In this document: positions 1 through 12,400 of the stretch, piece by piece | Numbering within the stretch: the first letter of the stretch is position 1 | Layout: every line of letters starts with the position of its first letter | From: Rodentolepis nana | Taxonomy: Eukaryota > Platyhelminthes > Cestoda > Cyclophyllidea > Hymenolepididae | Length of the DNA: 22,041 nucleotides | Direction: 5' to 3' | Assembly: GCA_900617975.1 (NCBI GenBank) | Contig: UZAE01000509.1 | Coordinates: 1-22,041 of the forward strand | Translations under genes and position numbers: made by a program | Notes under the pieces: model-generated | What the model was told of the DNA's origin: nothing | What the model saw: the letters and a program-made list of their open reading frames with translations, nothing else | Databases searched by the model: none

Positions 1-3000
1 CCTATCGACTTGTTTTCCACTTTGATATTCCTCCTCCTCTCTGTGAAGCCTGAAGTCAACTAAAGGGCTAATGATAATTATTAAAATGCCTACCATTTGC
101 TATAAATAAATAAATAACATTTGAAGAGTTAAAATACTGTTTAACATTTGGGTTTGGTTCGAGTGGCTGCTTTGTGAGCTAGTCAAATCCTCGAGTGCCG
201 ATTTGGAAGGGACAATTCTTTAAGGACAGCTAAGTGAAATTTGGCTTTAGTCCTGCTATTAATGAAGTTCTTATTGGCTAAATGGTATAGAGCCTCCTAT
301 TTTTTGCAAGTTTTTAATTTTGCATTAACAGGCGTAAATCTAGATTGACTAACTTGGTTTCTACCTATGGTATCTTTCAGTAAATATTTTTTGTCTGGTG
401 ATTGTTCAATTGACCGAATTCACGCTATTTAGTTTCAAGTTTTTTTTTCTGCCAAAATATATTGAGCCAAAGAATGCGGTGAATTGGGAAATATTTGCCA
501 TCGTATCATTTGTTCGGACTTTGTTACTTTTTTTTGCATTGTTCCGTTTGGATAAATTTTAGCCCTTACGATTATACCTATTTGTATTGCCCTATTTGTT
601 CCTAAACACTCATTTGTTACTTTGCGTTTTACTCAAGATTTGCCCAATATTCACTTCTTAAAGCGTATGCCAAATAACTATTCCTGGATGTCTTATTGGT
701 CCCATGCTAGATTACATTTCTTGAGACTCATATTGATGCGATAAGTTGAGCCTTCGTTGGCTTCGAAGTCTCGGTTTAATGTCTAAAGAATAGAGGTTAC
801 CTTAATTTTTGTATTGAAATTTGTAATCAATTTGTATAGAGTTCTTTCCCAGCGATACTTAAATTCGCTTGCTTTTTATGTTTATGCCTTAGAGTAGTAG
901 TATTCTGTGATTTTGTTATCAATCGCATGGAAGTAGGGAGCAAAATAAGGAGATTTCGAATTCGCAAAATAGGGAGTAGTCATCGGTACCCTTAAAACAT
1001 TTTAACACCGTTAATTTAGCTGAGTTTATTTCTGCATCGTGGATGGTTCCTTTTTAAAACTATAAAGCAATTCCTCATCATCTGAAGGTGATAAAATGCT
1101 ATTTTTCCAAAAGGATGGCTTTCACTAACTTTAAATGAAACATCTGGGGCACAATTGTCACGTCAGTTTGATTAGACAGTATTGTTTCATCTGTAATTGC
1201 CGTTGCGTTTCTCTGTCCATTTGACCTTCAAAAAATCCTCTCTAAGCGGACTTTTTATTAACTTCCGTTTTGCCGTTTGTAAGTCCCTTAGAAATGAACC
1301 ATATTAGTCATCAGTTCTGTAGTCTTCATTATAAGAATTCTTCCTTAAGTGAGTAGAATTTCCACATGTGTGGTAGAAGTCTAAAAATGGCTCTTTTCGC
1401 AACATAAGCAAATTATGAATGATAACAATCGAAATGGTATACTGACAGTTTTTAATACCCGATATTCTCATGGAAGCCGCCACATTGCTTGAAAGCGTGT
1501 TGCAAGGGACAGTGAAGTTCTTGATTATTTCGTTTCACTTCTTTGTTGCAATGAAAGTTCTATAAAAGTGTGGGATTTAATCACCCAATTCATGGCATTA
1601 GATGTGTCTGCCTGCCATTTCTTGCAAGTCTAAGGCGTTGGTTTTGCTGAGTAATTATGTTTTGCGTAATCGCATGCCTTTTCTTACAACCCTTGCTGTA
1701 TTTCCGTCTATCAAATCTCATAGCACGGCAGCTGCTGAGGAGAGTCGTTAAAGCTTTATTAGAGCGCAATAAAACACTGTAGATATATAATCTTGTATTT
1801 GCCTCAACGCGCACTATTATTATGTTCTTTTCAGAGAATGATCAACTATAAATCTCTTGAATATATTTGTATAGGCACGATTCAAGTTCTTACCCATGGT
1901 TTTAGCGTTATCAGTTCATATTAAATGAATTTTATATGGTAGAGGCTGTTGAATAGGATATTCTTATTTGGTCTAATTTTTATATTCAAATGACCATTTT
2001 CTTAATGCTTTGCTTTATGAGGGAACAGGCGCCTTCTGCCACATGTTTATTAATCAGATTTATCGAGTGAGACATTTTCAATCCATCAATCCTTGTAAAC
2101 TGCAGTTTGACCGGAGAACAGTCATTAAATCGTCTGTAAAAGGGGTCAAGTTGGGCTAAGTTGTTAAATAAACCATTCGGCAAAGTTGAGTCCTCAAAAA
2201 GGTTACGGCAAGGAGAGGTTTCTGTAATTAGGATAACTGCTTTTTCCTTAAATTATTTTTAAATGGTTTGGCGAGTTACTGAATATTCAGCACTTTCCAT
2301 CTTTGTTCGCTTTTGTTCCGATTTCTCTTCGTTTTATCAGCTTCAGCTAATTCACAGAAGAATGACCATAGAGGAAGTATCGTTTTGATCATTGTGTAAA
2401 CAGATTTTGTTGATATTATAATCTCAATTCTCATTTCTTCCCTAACGAATTGAAAAGGACTGCATTTAGTGTGATATATGTACGTGCCAATCACCCATGT
2501 GTAACCTATTGGTTGGTGATAAACAACTCATACATGAGAACCATTTGCGTATGCCGATAAATCAGCTACTGATTGAGAAGGCCATACTGTTGGTTGTTTT
2601 GGCTTGACAGCTTATAACGTAATGACTCTTTTCAACGAGGGTTTAAATTAACGTTGTTTTTGCTATAACTTTAAGTCTTAAATTGAGTTTATACTATTTC
2701 ATAAATATTATACACTGCTCACAAATTTGCCTGAACCATTTTCCAATGTTTGGTCCTGCCTTTTCAGTTCTAAATAGTCGATATGATACCGTTTATTGGA
2801 AGTATTCTTAACTCGACCATTATTGTTGCGTAGCCCTGTATCCCAGTAGACCCGTTTGGATTGCTGGAATTCACTAGTCAGTTGGTCGGAAAAAAGCTCA
2901 TTTGTATCACTTTTGATAAGGTAATGTTTTTTTTTAACTTTAGAATTGAACTTCTAACCTCAATTTTAAGTAATTTAGCAGCTTAACTCATTCTTTCGCT

Positions 3001-3457
3001 TATTTTAAATAGTTTCCCGCATGTTGTTGTGACCATTTATTACCTCTCATCGCTAATGATAAATCATAAAATAGTCATCCATTAGTTTGGTTCCTTTATG
3101 TGATCGCACTTTTCTGGTTAGTTATGAAGTTACAGTTGGAGAAAACATTGCAACTTAACATGCCCAGAATTTGGAGCGTATGGCTTAGGTTTTTGCCTAC
3201 ATATATTCCTCCTTCCATCTCAATGTTCATTGCTATTCGCTTCATTCAACGTTTGTGCTATAACAGAAAATGTACTAAAATTATATTTCACGCTCCAAAT
3301 TTTGTTTAATTTTATGTCGACTAATAATCTTAGTCGTTGTCCAATCAGATTTCTGATTAGGTATCCAATTATTAGTTTATGAAATCAGCTGTGGTTACGC
3401 GGACAGTTCGAATTTACTCACGTCATTTTTCGTTGTCCTTAATTATATTTTACCCCG
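1..3457. other. 5' flanking region, no supported gene
   Basis: About 3.4 kb of AT-rich sequence, mostly T-rich on the plus strand. The open frames here (for example 1590-1814, 1986-2183 and 2276-2494 on the minus strand, and 3100-3309 on plus) are short, have no recognisable family and do not chain across splice sites. The promoter and 5' UTR of the downstream ligase gene should lie here, but I see no TATA, initiator or trans-splicing signal I would defend. Non-coding 5' exons are possible. Confidence 0.5.
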
Positions 3458-3497
3458 ATGGATTTTATCAGCAACGATTCTAGTGATGACAGTTTGG
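3458..3497 (+). CDS. TRIP12: TRIP12-like exon 1 (initiator)
   Basis: Encodes [13 protein letters not shown] plus one base. An in-frame TAA at 3440-3442 and no AG between it and the ATG support this start. The donor is GTAGGC at 3498, and the following intron is only 44 bases. The phase 1 junction completes a Val codon in exon 2 and keeps the frame open through 180 codons. Confidence 0.8.
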
Positions 3498-6400
3498 GTA
3501 GGCATTTTGCCATTGTTGAATCGAATCTTTACTTATTATAGTCGAATCAGCTCGGAGTGGTAATGGTCATCCGGGGGCAGGACCGAACCAACCCATCACA
3601 GAGGCCACAGTTTTTTCTAATCCCGCACAGAGTGAGTTATCAGGAGAGAGTTCCAATGTCAGTGAAAACATTTCCCGTCCGGTCACTTCACTTTCATATT
3701 CTGCAATGGCAGCATCGGCTCATCAAAATCCCAGTTCATCCTCCTCAAGAAACCTCCGTCATCAACGAGGCGGTGGTGGCGTCTCCACATCCAGTCGACA
3801 TGATTCCTCTGGAGCACGTCGGGGAAATCAAGGCAGTGGCCGTCAGAGTTCATCCCGAAATGTTCCTATTCCTTCCACGTCAAACAATCCTGGAGTTCAT
3901 ATTCATGGAGCATCTTCATCAAGTCAGTCCCAATCCCACCACCACTCCATCCAGGGATCCGGCATCAACTACCGAATTATGCAACTTAAAACTGTGCGAG
4001 GAGATGTTTCCTCTCAAATGGAGCTTTTGCAAGAAATTAACCAGGTAGGCAACTTACAATTCATGTGATTTGAAATCATTTGAGCTGAATCACGCTCAGT
4101 TAATTTGGCAATAGGGTAATCTGCATGCTAACAAATACATAGCTTTTGGATTATTATTTGCTCAATGCTTGGGTCAAATATGCCATGGTAGCTTGATTTT
4201 TTTCGTTTATTTAAAATCCGATTTCACTCTAATATTTAGACATTGAAAGCGTTAGTTAATGTACCCTGAAGCCCTTGAATTGATTTGAACTTTACGTCTT
4301 ATATATCCTGTCCATTTCTCCTGCTTGAATATGGTTTTTATGTATTGTTCTCCATTCTTTCGGCATTTGAGAAACCTGCTATTTTTTAAATATACATAGG
4401 AAGTTCTATAAAGTTTTTCCCTCTTTTATCTAGGCCCTATTAATGGGTTCAGATGACTCATTGGCAGGTTTGGCAGTTCAAGAACTTGTCTCGGGCGTGA
4501 TAGATCTTCTGTCAGCAGAGAATGCTCTATCATGCTTACCAGAGGAGGAGATAATTGAAATCAAGAACCTCTGTTGTAATATTCTTGCTCATCTCATGGA
4601 TGTAATTCCCAAGGCTGCAGACACCGTCGTCATGGCTGTGCCCCTCCTCATCGACATCATGTCATGCAGTTTCGTGGGAGACATTCTCGAACGCATTATC
4701 AATGTTCTCGAACAAGTCTCCCGACGAAATGGTCGTGAGGTCCTCCACCACGGTGCTGTTCCCGTAAGTATACTACAAAGTTTTAATTATTGCTGCAAAT
4801 ATAAACTTTAATTGTGTGATGGTTAAAACATCAAATGATTTTTTTTCGGATTGAATACTACTATTGCCTCGGTGTTTATAAGTTTCTTGTTCGATATCAG
4901 TACAAAGGTTAACATGCTTGTCTGTGAATTTGATGTCTCTCCGTGCGCTCACAGTGAGTGGAATAGTTAAATCTGACTAATAAAAGTGGCGGATTTTGTG
5001 TTTCATACCACCGGGACTCTGAGTTTGTGAGTTGTTTACATGCGCATAGAACTGAATGACCATCTGTCCCCCTTAATACTAGCCAACCATAGTGACGGTT
5101 TGCATGTTTCCCATCAAGGGGATTCCGGACTTGTATTCTCCTCGGAGTATGTAGGGCATGTGAATTATTGGTCGCTGTTGAAGTTTAGTTAATCTTTTTG
5201 TTACATCTTACCTTGAAACATTCTGCATTTATGTTTCGATGTCCACTTAACTTACCAAATTTAATGAGATTTTTACAATTAGTGTGATTTTCGTGCTTCT
5301 TATTCACAACTCCACTTCTAAGTCAGTTGATTAAGCCTGAATTCCACGTTGTTGCGTATTGGTCCCATTTAATATATTTCTTACTATCCACAAATAGGTT
5401 ATAATTCAAAATAGTATAGTCCGCATTGCCAAATCAACAAAGACGACTTTATTTGTGCACTCTTCGGAACATTGTTTTAATTATGGCATATAGAGTTGTA
5501 ACCTTGACTCAAAAAGTAGTTTCAACTCATGTTTTAGTTTTTGTGTCTCACTAGTGTTGATGAATTAGATGTTTATGATTTGTTGTTCCCTAATCCAACC
5601 TGAGCTTTAACATTTTCTATACAAAAGGAACAAGTTAAAACAAGCAACTTAAGGTCATTGAGTAATTTTATTTGTCATTTTACATTTGAGTGTTAGCTAT
5701 CTACCGGTTCAACTTATTTCTTTACCATTTACTTTGCTTAAACGAAACGAAGTCTATTTTCTATCCAACACTTATAAGCCATTGATGTAAACTACCCCAT
5801 TCATATATGATGTCTATTTGATTCTCATCTTGTGAAACAAGTAAAAAGGAAAACGAGCTATAACTTTATGTCGGTATTTCTATTAAAAAAATGAAATTGC
5901 TTATAGGGCTTAAAATAAAACAGGGAATGTTTGTTAATTGTTTAGCATTCCCTATCACGAACACGATAAACCGGTTCCTGCGAATCCTTTCTAGGTGTGC
6001 TGAGAAAATTCGAATTTCCTACCCTGCAATGTCTGGTGGGGAATCTCACTTTGGTCGATCTGTTTGATAAATCTATTCGATCAGCACTTGGTGTTAATTA
6101 TTTCCGTTTGGCGTAAATCGATGAATTCCGTTTTTTCCCACTAAAGGAAAACAAGTAAAGATAAATTTGCAGAATTGGGTTTAAGCTGATTTCTGGCGAA
6201 CGTGAGGGTCTGTTACTCGATTTAAGGTGTGGCAGTGTTGTTACCGATATTGGTTGCTTTCACTTAGATACTTGAATATATTTCAGAGTGTGATGGGGAT
6301 CTACGACTTTGTAACCGTGGCTCAACACCGAACCATCCTCTCAATGGTAGCTAATTGTTTTTCGAATGTTCGAAAAGAAGATTTCGACGGTCATATAGCT

Positions 6401-9400
6401 GGGTGTCTCCAAAGTCTCTGCGAGCGTCTCTCTCCTATGAGTTCTACAGAACCCCGGTGTCTGGAACGTGTATGCCTCTGTTTCGCTCGTCTTGTTCATG
6501 CCTTCAAATCTGAACCAGAGAAGCTTCGACACATTGCCTCGTTTGGCCTCTGCGAACACCTGCGTCACCTGGTAAGTTGATTCGTTCATTTGTTATACGC
6601 GCATCACTGCATGGCTACGTTAAAGTACATTCTCTGTACTGTGGTTGTGGCAGGATTGGTAGCTGGCTTCTGTAGCTATAAAACCGCTTGTATTAGTAGT
6701 AGTACTAGTAGCTCGCTAGGTATTTTTGCGATTTCGTTGTCACGGTATACATTCCTTGAAGCGCTTGTTTCCCATTGGCTCTCGTTCTCAAGGACAGGCG
6801 TTTCAACTATCCACAAAATCCCGTTTTGCAGTTGCTTGTGCGTTGCCTTTGTAAAGTCGGGGGACTGTAATAACTACTTATTGTGACTGTTAGTGGCGAG
6901 GTTTGAAAATTTCTGCATGAAAGACCTGAGTAATAGGTTGAATAAGATGGAGTAAGAATGCCTTTCGGTAGTGACTTCAATTTTTTTTCGACGACAGAAA
7001 TAATTTGACTTTAATGAGGATGGTACAGAGTAAAGCTAGCCAATGGATTAATTAACCAGACAGAACTATCTTGTTATTGCATTTATCCTTTGGTATGTTT
7101 TAGATATTAAGAGTTTGAATTGATTCTTTTATCCTTCTTCCCAGCTGCATCACTGAAGATGCATTTTACTCTGATGGAACAAAGACCAAAGGCTATTCAA
7201 ATAGTTTTTTTTAAGAATTTTAACATTGTGTGCGAGAATTATACTTTTGAAGTTCGATAAGCCCTGCGATAATGCACACGATAGCAATAACTTCGCTGGA
7301 CGTGTGAAAAGTGGTTGTGACTATAGCCTTTAGCTGAGTTAAATTTTACGAACAAATACTGATTCTGTGAATCGTTTCCCTAGAGTGTTGATTCGCAAAG
7401 GATTATTTTTGACTGAATGAAATATTCTCACTATTTTCAAGCTTCTTGTGTCTCATTCATATTCATCTTTGCATTTTCAGTTAGCGGCATCACCACCGAT
7501 TGTTTCCAATATGAGAGACATTGCCAACATGCTGGCAACTCTTTGCACCTATTGTCCCGACTTGGCGGTCGATATTCTCAAAATGGGTACGTCTCTATTA
7601 CGACTTCAAACTTTCACTTACACATCCCTCTATTTTCTAGGTTATTCGGAGACTGTCTACAACCTCTTGACTGATCAAAAATCTCCAGAACTATCCCTTC
7701 AATCGCCTACAGCTAAGTATAGTAATACTTATAGGGGTCCACGTAGTACCTCGCTTCGAAACAGTATTGCGCGAACTCTAGAGAGTCGTGGTGCTGATAA
7801 CGTCTCTGCCATTATAAACCTTATTAAGTATGTGGTCAATCGCACTGTATCACGTGTTTTGTCTTTCCCACACTAAGGTATATGCACTTTATTTCTTTGT
7901 AGGGCTATGCTTCCCCCAGTTCAAGAAAGCGGTCTTCTCTTAACCCTTCCAACCAATCCAGCTTTAGTGAGAGGTACTCGTTCGAGTGTCCCTTCAATTT
8001 CCTCCAACGTACAAATAGCCTTGTTCGAGGAACAGTGTGCAGAATTTGAAAACCTAGTCTCTAACTTCAAGCCTAATAATGGTGGGGAAAAATCTGAGGA
8101 GAAAGAACCATCTGCGAACATAATTGTTGTGAAGGCAGTACACCTACTCCTTCCAATGCTACTGGATCTATACACGGAGCTCAATGGCATATCCTCACGA
8201 CTCAAGTGCATCGAAAGCATTCAACGGATTGTTTGTAATGTCAGTCCTTTCGTTCTTTCCTGGGTTGTTTCACCACGAGCTGTATCCTCAATGGTGGCTG
8301 ATATGCTGGGAAATCCTGAGTTCTCTCTTATTGCTGCGGGAATCCAGTTGGTAAACATATTTGTCACGCGAGTTCCCAATGTATTTGCGGTCTACTTCCG
8401 CAAAGAGGGCGTTCTTTTCCATCTCAAGAGACTCTCAACTCTTGCTGAAGATGGAGAGGAAGCAGACTCAACTGTTGCCTCTTCTTCTCGAGAAATAGTT
8501 GAACACCAACAAGTGACTGCTTTGGGTAGACCTTCAACCTCTGGTGATGCTCAGGAGACCACTCCATATCAACTCAGGAGTTCGGATTATGCTGAGCCAA
8601 TGGTCAGAGAACTCGAAACTTCTAGAATCTCATCTAGGCGTAGAAGACACGGTGAGCCACTTTTTGTTATACCTTGTTCATATGGGAAAGGGATCTAAAA
8701 GTTCCTTGAAAGTTTTTAAAGATATTATAGAGTCTTCATTTGGTTTGCGGTATCGATTCGTGTTATACTTTATTATTATGGGTGGTCCGTATTTCAATAT
8801 TCTAATGCCATTTTTCACATATGGCTTACTGACCAAATTAATGTTACCCCTATATCCAGTGCTTACGAAGTGGTTGTTGAATTATTTTGTTGATCCCTCT
8901 TGCAACTAATTACTTTTTCCCAGGATGCTGTGCGCAAGCGGAATAGTTTTCCATGGTATTAAGCAGTCTGTTTTATCCTAACATAGAAGAGCCAAGATAA
9001 TTTTAACTTCTTAACAACCAGTTTGTCTCACTATGAACAAATAAAATAATACATGCCATGATATTTTAGGAAAATGTTCATCCAGTTATTTTTGGCATGT
9101 CTATTAAGAGACTTTCTTACTTGAAATTATTAACTAGCGTAGTCAGTCCTCTTACTCTGATTCAAAAATGGTTCTCGCTCGTTTCTCTATTTCTTCATTT
9201 TTATATCCAACGTGTTTGTTCTTTTCATAAATATTCATTAGGCTTAGTCATTTAGGCGTTTGTTTTGAAGGTTCACCCTCAGGTCAACAGATGTTTATTG
9301 TCATCTCACTATTGGATAGTGGTGAATATGTGTGTATATTTGCTAATCCTAGTGAAGCCAAGTCGGCAGTTCAGTGATAATTCTCAGTCTTCGTTGTGCT

Positions 9401-12400
9401 TACTACAATTAAATACTTTAATTGTTATTTGATTTCAGCTCCCAGATCGCCACATTTCATTGACTCACTAATTCATGATTCGCCTGAACCTTCCCCGAGT
9501 GGATCCTACGAATCGTCTGAAACTTCTAGTAGCAACTCAACTCTTGACATGGATCTTTCAGTAGATGTTAGTCCAACACTTACAAGGTTCGTTTATTTAC
9601 CACCAATGCTTTATTTCTATTTGTTTCTGACTCCTCTTCTTTTCTTCAGTCAATCACCTGTCCCTATTTCGATGGAGGGTACCAGTTATCATGATAGCAA
9701 TCTTCGTTCATGGATAAAAGCACAATGCCAAGAGCTGTTCAACCGTATTCAGACCCTTGTCGCAAATACACCAAAACCAGAGACGCTAGCTTCCAAGGCT
9801 GCGGCGTCTGGAAAGAAATCTGCTCTTCGCCATCACTCAACGCCGTTGCAAGGTGTTTCCGCGCCCCCACGAGATCTTTTGCCTGAGTTGGAAGCTCTGA
9901 GTCTTCAGCTGAAAAAGATCGATGATCCTGCTGCTTGGATTGAAGGACTAGAGCATCTTGCCAGTCTGCTTATTCAACAAATTAAGAGTGTTTCTGACAA
10001 TGAGGCACCTTCGCCTTTTGAAATTCAACATAGCGGAATGCTGAATGCCTTACAATCTTTCCTCACTGAGCCCTCAGAGCGGCGTCTCAGACTATTCCTC
10101 TTTCTTAGGGTACTTATGACTTATCTGTTTATTAGCAATTTTACTCCACATCAAACTATTACCATATAAGGAATGAGACTTGGTCCATGAGATTCAGTAT
10201 AATTGCTTCTCAGCAAGTTTTCAAATCGTCCTTTGAAGAGGCTCACATGATTTCACTATCAGCGTTAACTCCCTCATCTGACGTCCCTTTAAAAGTTAGC
10301 TTTTATAAGCCCTAACATACTCAGAAATCAAATTAGCGTTTATTTCCGTGAAGCTAGGCCTGAAGAAATCTGCCAGGCTATCTCGTCATATGCAATACCT
10401 TCATGAGATTGTAGTATTTGAATCAATCTTCTAATAGTTTTAAGGAAAGTCATGATTTTGTTAATATCTTCAAAATATCTCAACTTATGTTTTACTTTTG
10501 TAGGTTTTCTTGGGACCCCAATATACGGAGAACTTTGATTTATCGAGAGTAGCCGAATCGCCGAAAATGCTGTCTCTTACAAAGAGCGCTCTACTCTCAC
10601 TCAAGCAGAAGCCGGATGTGCATGATCTCGCCTTCCCAATGATGGTCAATTGTCTACTTGACTGCTTGCATCAACAGGAGCACTTCCAAGTTCTCATAAA
10701 TCCAGCCTCCCAGGCGAGCACTGAGGTCTACGCAGAGGAGATGGTTATGGCGATGCGCCAAACAGCCCCACCTCTGCCAACGCCGCCTTCCCATCGACGT
10801 TACGGTGGCAGAAGGGCCCACACAGGCCAAGAAGGGGATCCCAATCCAACTCCACGCCCTCTCATGCCTCGTCGTCTTGCTGGAATGGCCCCAGGTTACG
10901 TTAAATTGGATCTCATTCGTCAGGTGGACGAAATTTCTACCGCAAACACCTCGAAAAAATCTCTTCCAGACTCACCCTCTCCCATTTGGGATCGAGCGGC
11001 TCCTGTTACTTCCCTTCAAGTCTCCTCTCTTCTCACGGCTCAACGACTGCGTAATCAACTTATTCAACGGATTATGATTAATTCTGTTATGCAATCTCCT
11101 GAGGGTGGTATTTCTCGTGATCTACTTCTTGATCCTGAAGAAGGTCTATTGACATCTTTCTCCTCTCCCTCATCTCTCACGTATCGACGCCGTGTCGGCG
11201 CTAGTGGTGGACGTAGAACCAATCAGGAACGCTCTGAAGTTCCTTCTATTCGGAGTGGTGTCCGTACAGAGATCCTTTCAATGGAACGTGAACTACTCAG
11301 TGCCCGATCTAGAGAGGTAAGTTAAACCAGTGTCGCACATTATTCAACTCTTTCATTACCTTTTCATTTCATATTCACGTTATTTGGAAGGCCTTACATT
11401 ATCTAATACTATGTGTGAATTTTGTCTCCTGGGCACCCTCATGCATGGTACTAGCTTGCCATTTTGGTACCATCTTTATAACCTCAGAGTTTGTTTTGTG
11501 CTATTCCTCAATACATCTGGTTTTCATCATTAACGATGGTTTGGCCATTCTAGTAGGGAGAAACTCTTCACCGGATTAAGCTTCTTCTCAAACAGTCCAA
11601 GCTACCCAAAGGAGAGTGTGTGCTTAAGGGATCCTTTATGTAGGTAATGTTAGCGACTGCAGTGGTGTGTTTGCTTACACATGGGCTTATGTAGTTCATT
11701 TATAAGGAGGAGACCAAAGTGAAGGGATATTACTTGTGGAAAATGGAGATATACCAATGCACGGTGAAGTGCCACTTAAGTGGATTAATCACTATAATTC
11801 ATCACTTGAGGACACGCGATCTTCTTGAATGAGCCACCTCCTTAATAACAGCCTTGAGGTCTTGGCAACTATGTGCCTGAGATAATTAGATATTCTCAAG
11901 AAGAAATATTGGTAACTACGAATATTTAACTCTTTTACAATTTTATGTTCCTTTTAACATCTGCAGCATAGTGACGATCAACAAACTGAGTTGGTTGGTT
12001 TCTTCTTTATATTCATTCATATGTTGCTATTGTCATTTGGCATTTTTGCTATATCATTTTTATCGCTATCAGACTCAACGATCATGCATTCATTTGGTTG
12101 ATTTTACCCTCTCTTTCTAATTGCTGATTGTTAGCAGTATTTTGCTCAATTGATTTTCTGAAATTTCCATTAGCATCAACAACAGAATGAGAATCTAGCA
12201 ACTCCAGTGGTTAGTTCTCGTTCGGGTGGTTTTGCTCTCTTTAAATCTACTTCTGGCTTGATATTACTATCTCACTCGGTTACTTTTTTTAATATGTTCA
12301 CTAGCTTCAGCAGCAGGGTGACAATCCCCAAATTCCATTGGTACGTTCCACCTTTTAATTTTTTGAATAGTAGTATTGTTATTAGATCTGATCTTTCATA

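Noticed and set aside
3100..3309. 69-codon plus frame upstream of the ligase gene
   Set aside because: It is followed by stop codons and has no link in phase to exon 1. Composition is like the flanking DNA.
3557..4048. 163-codon plus frame overlapping exon 2
   Set aside because: The frame joined from exon 1 ([13 protein letters not shown]) runs into the armadillo region and matches the family. The other frame stays open because of the CA/TC-rich low-complexity codons and has no continuation.
7921..8220. Minus-strand 99-codon frame
   Set aside because: Antisense shadow of exon 7, whose plus-strand protein aligns with the second armadillo half.
12135..12152. 18-base unit (QYFAQL) after TGATTGTTAG
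   Set aside because: In phase, but followed by AT rather than GT, so there is no usable donor. Possibly a dead copy.
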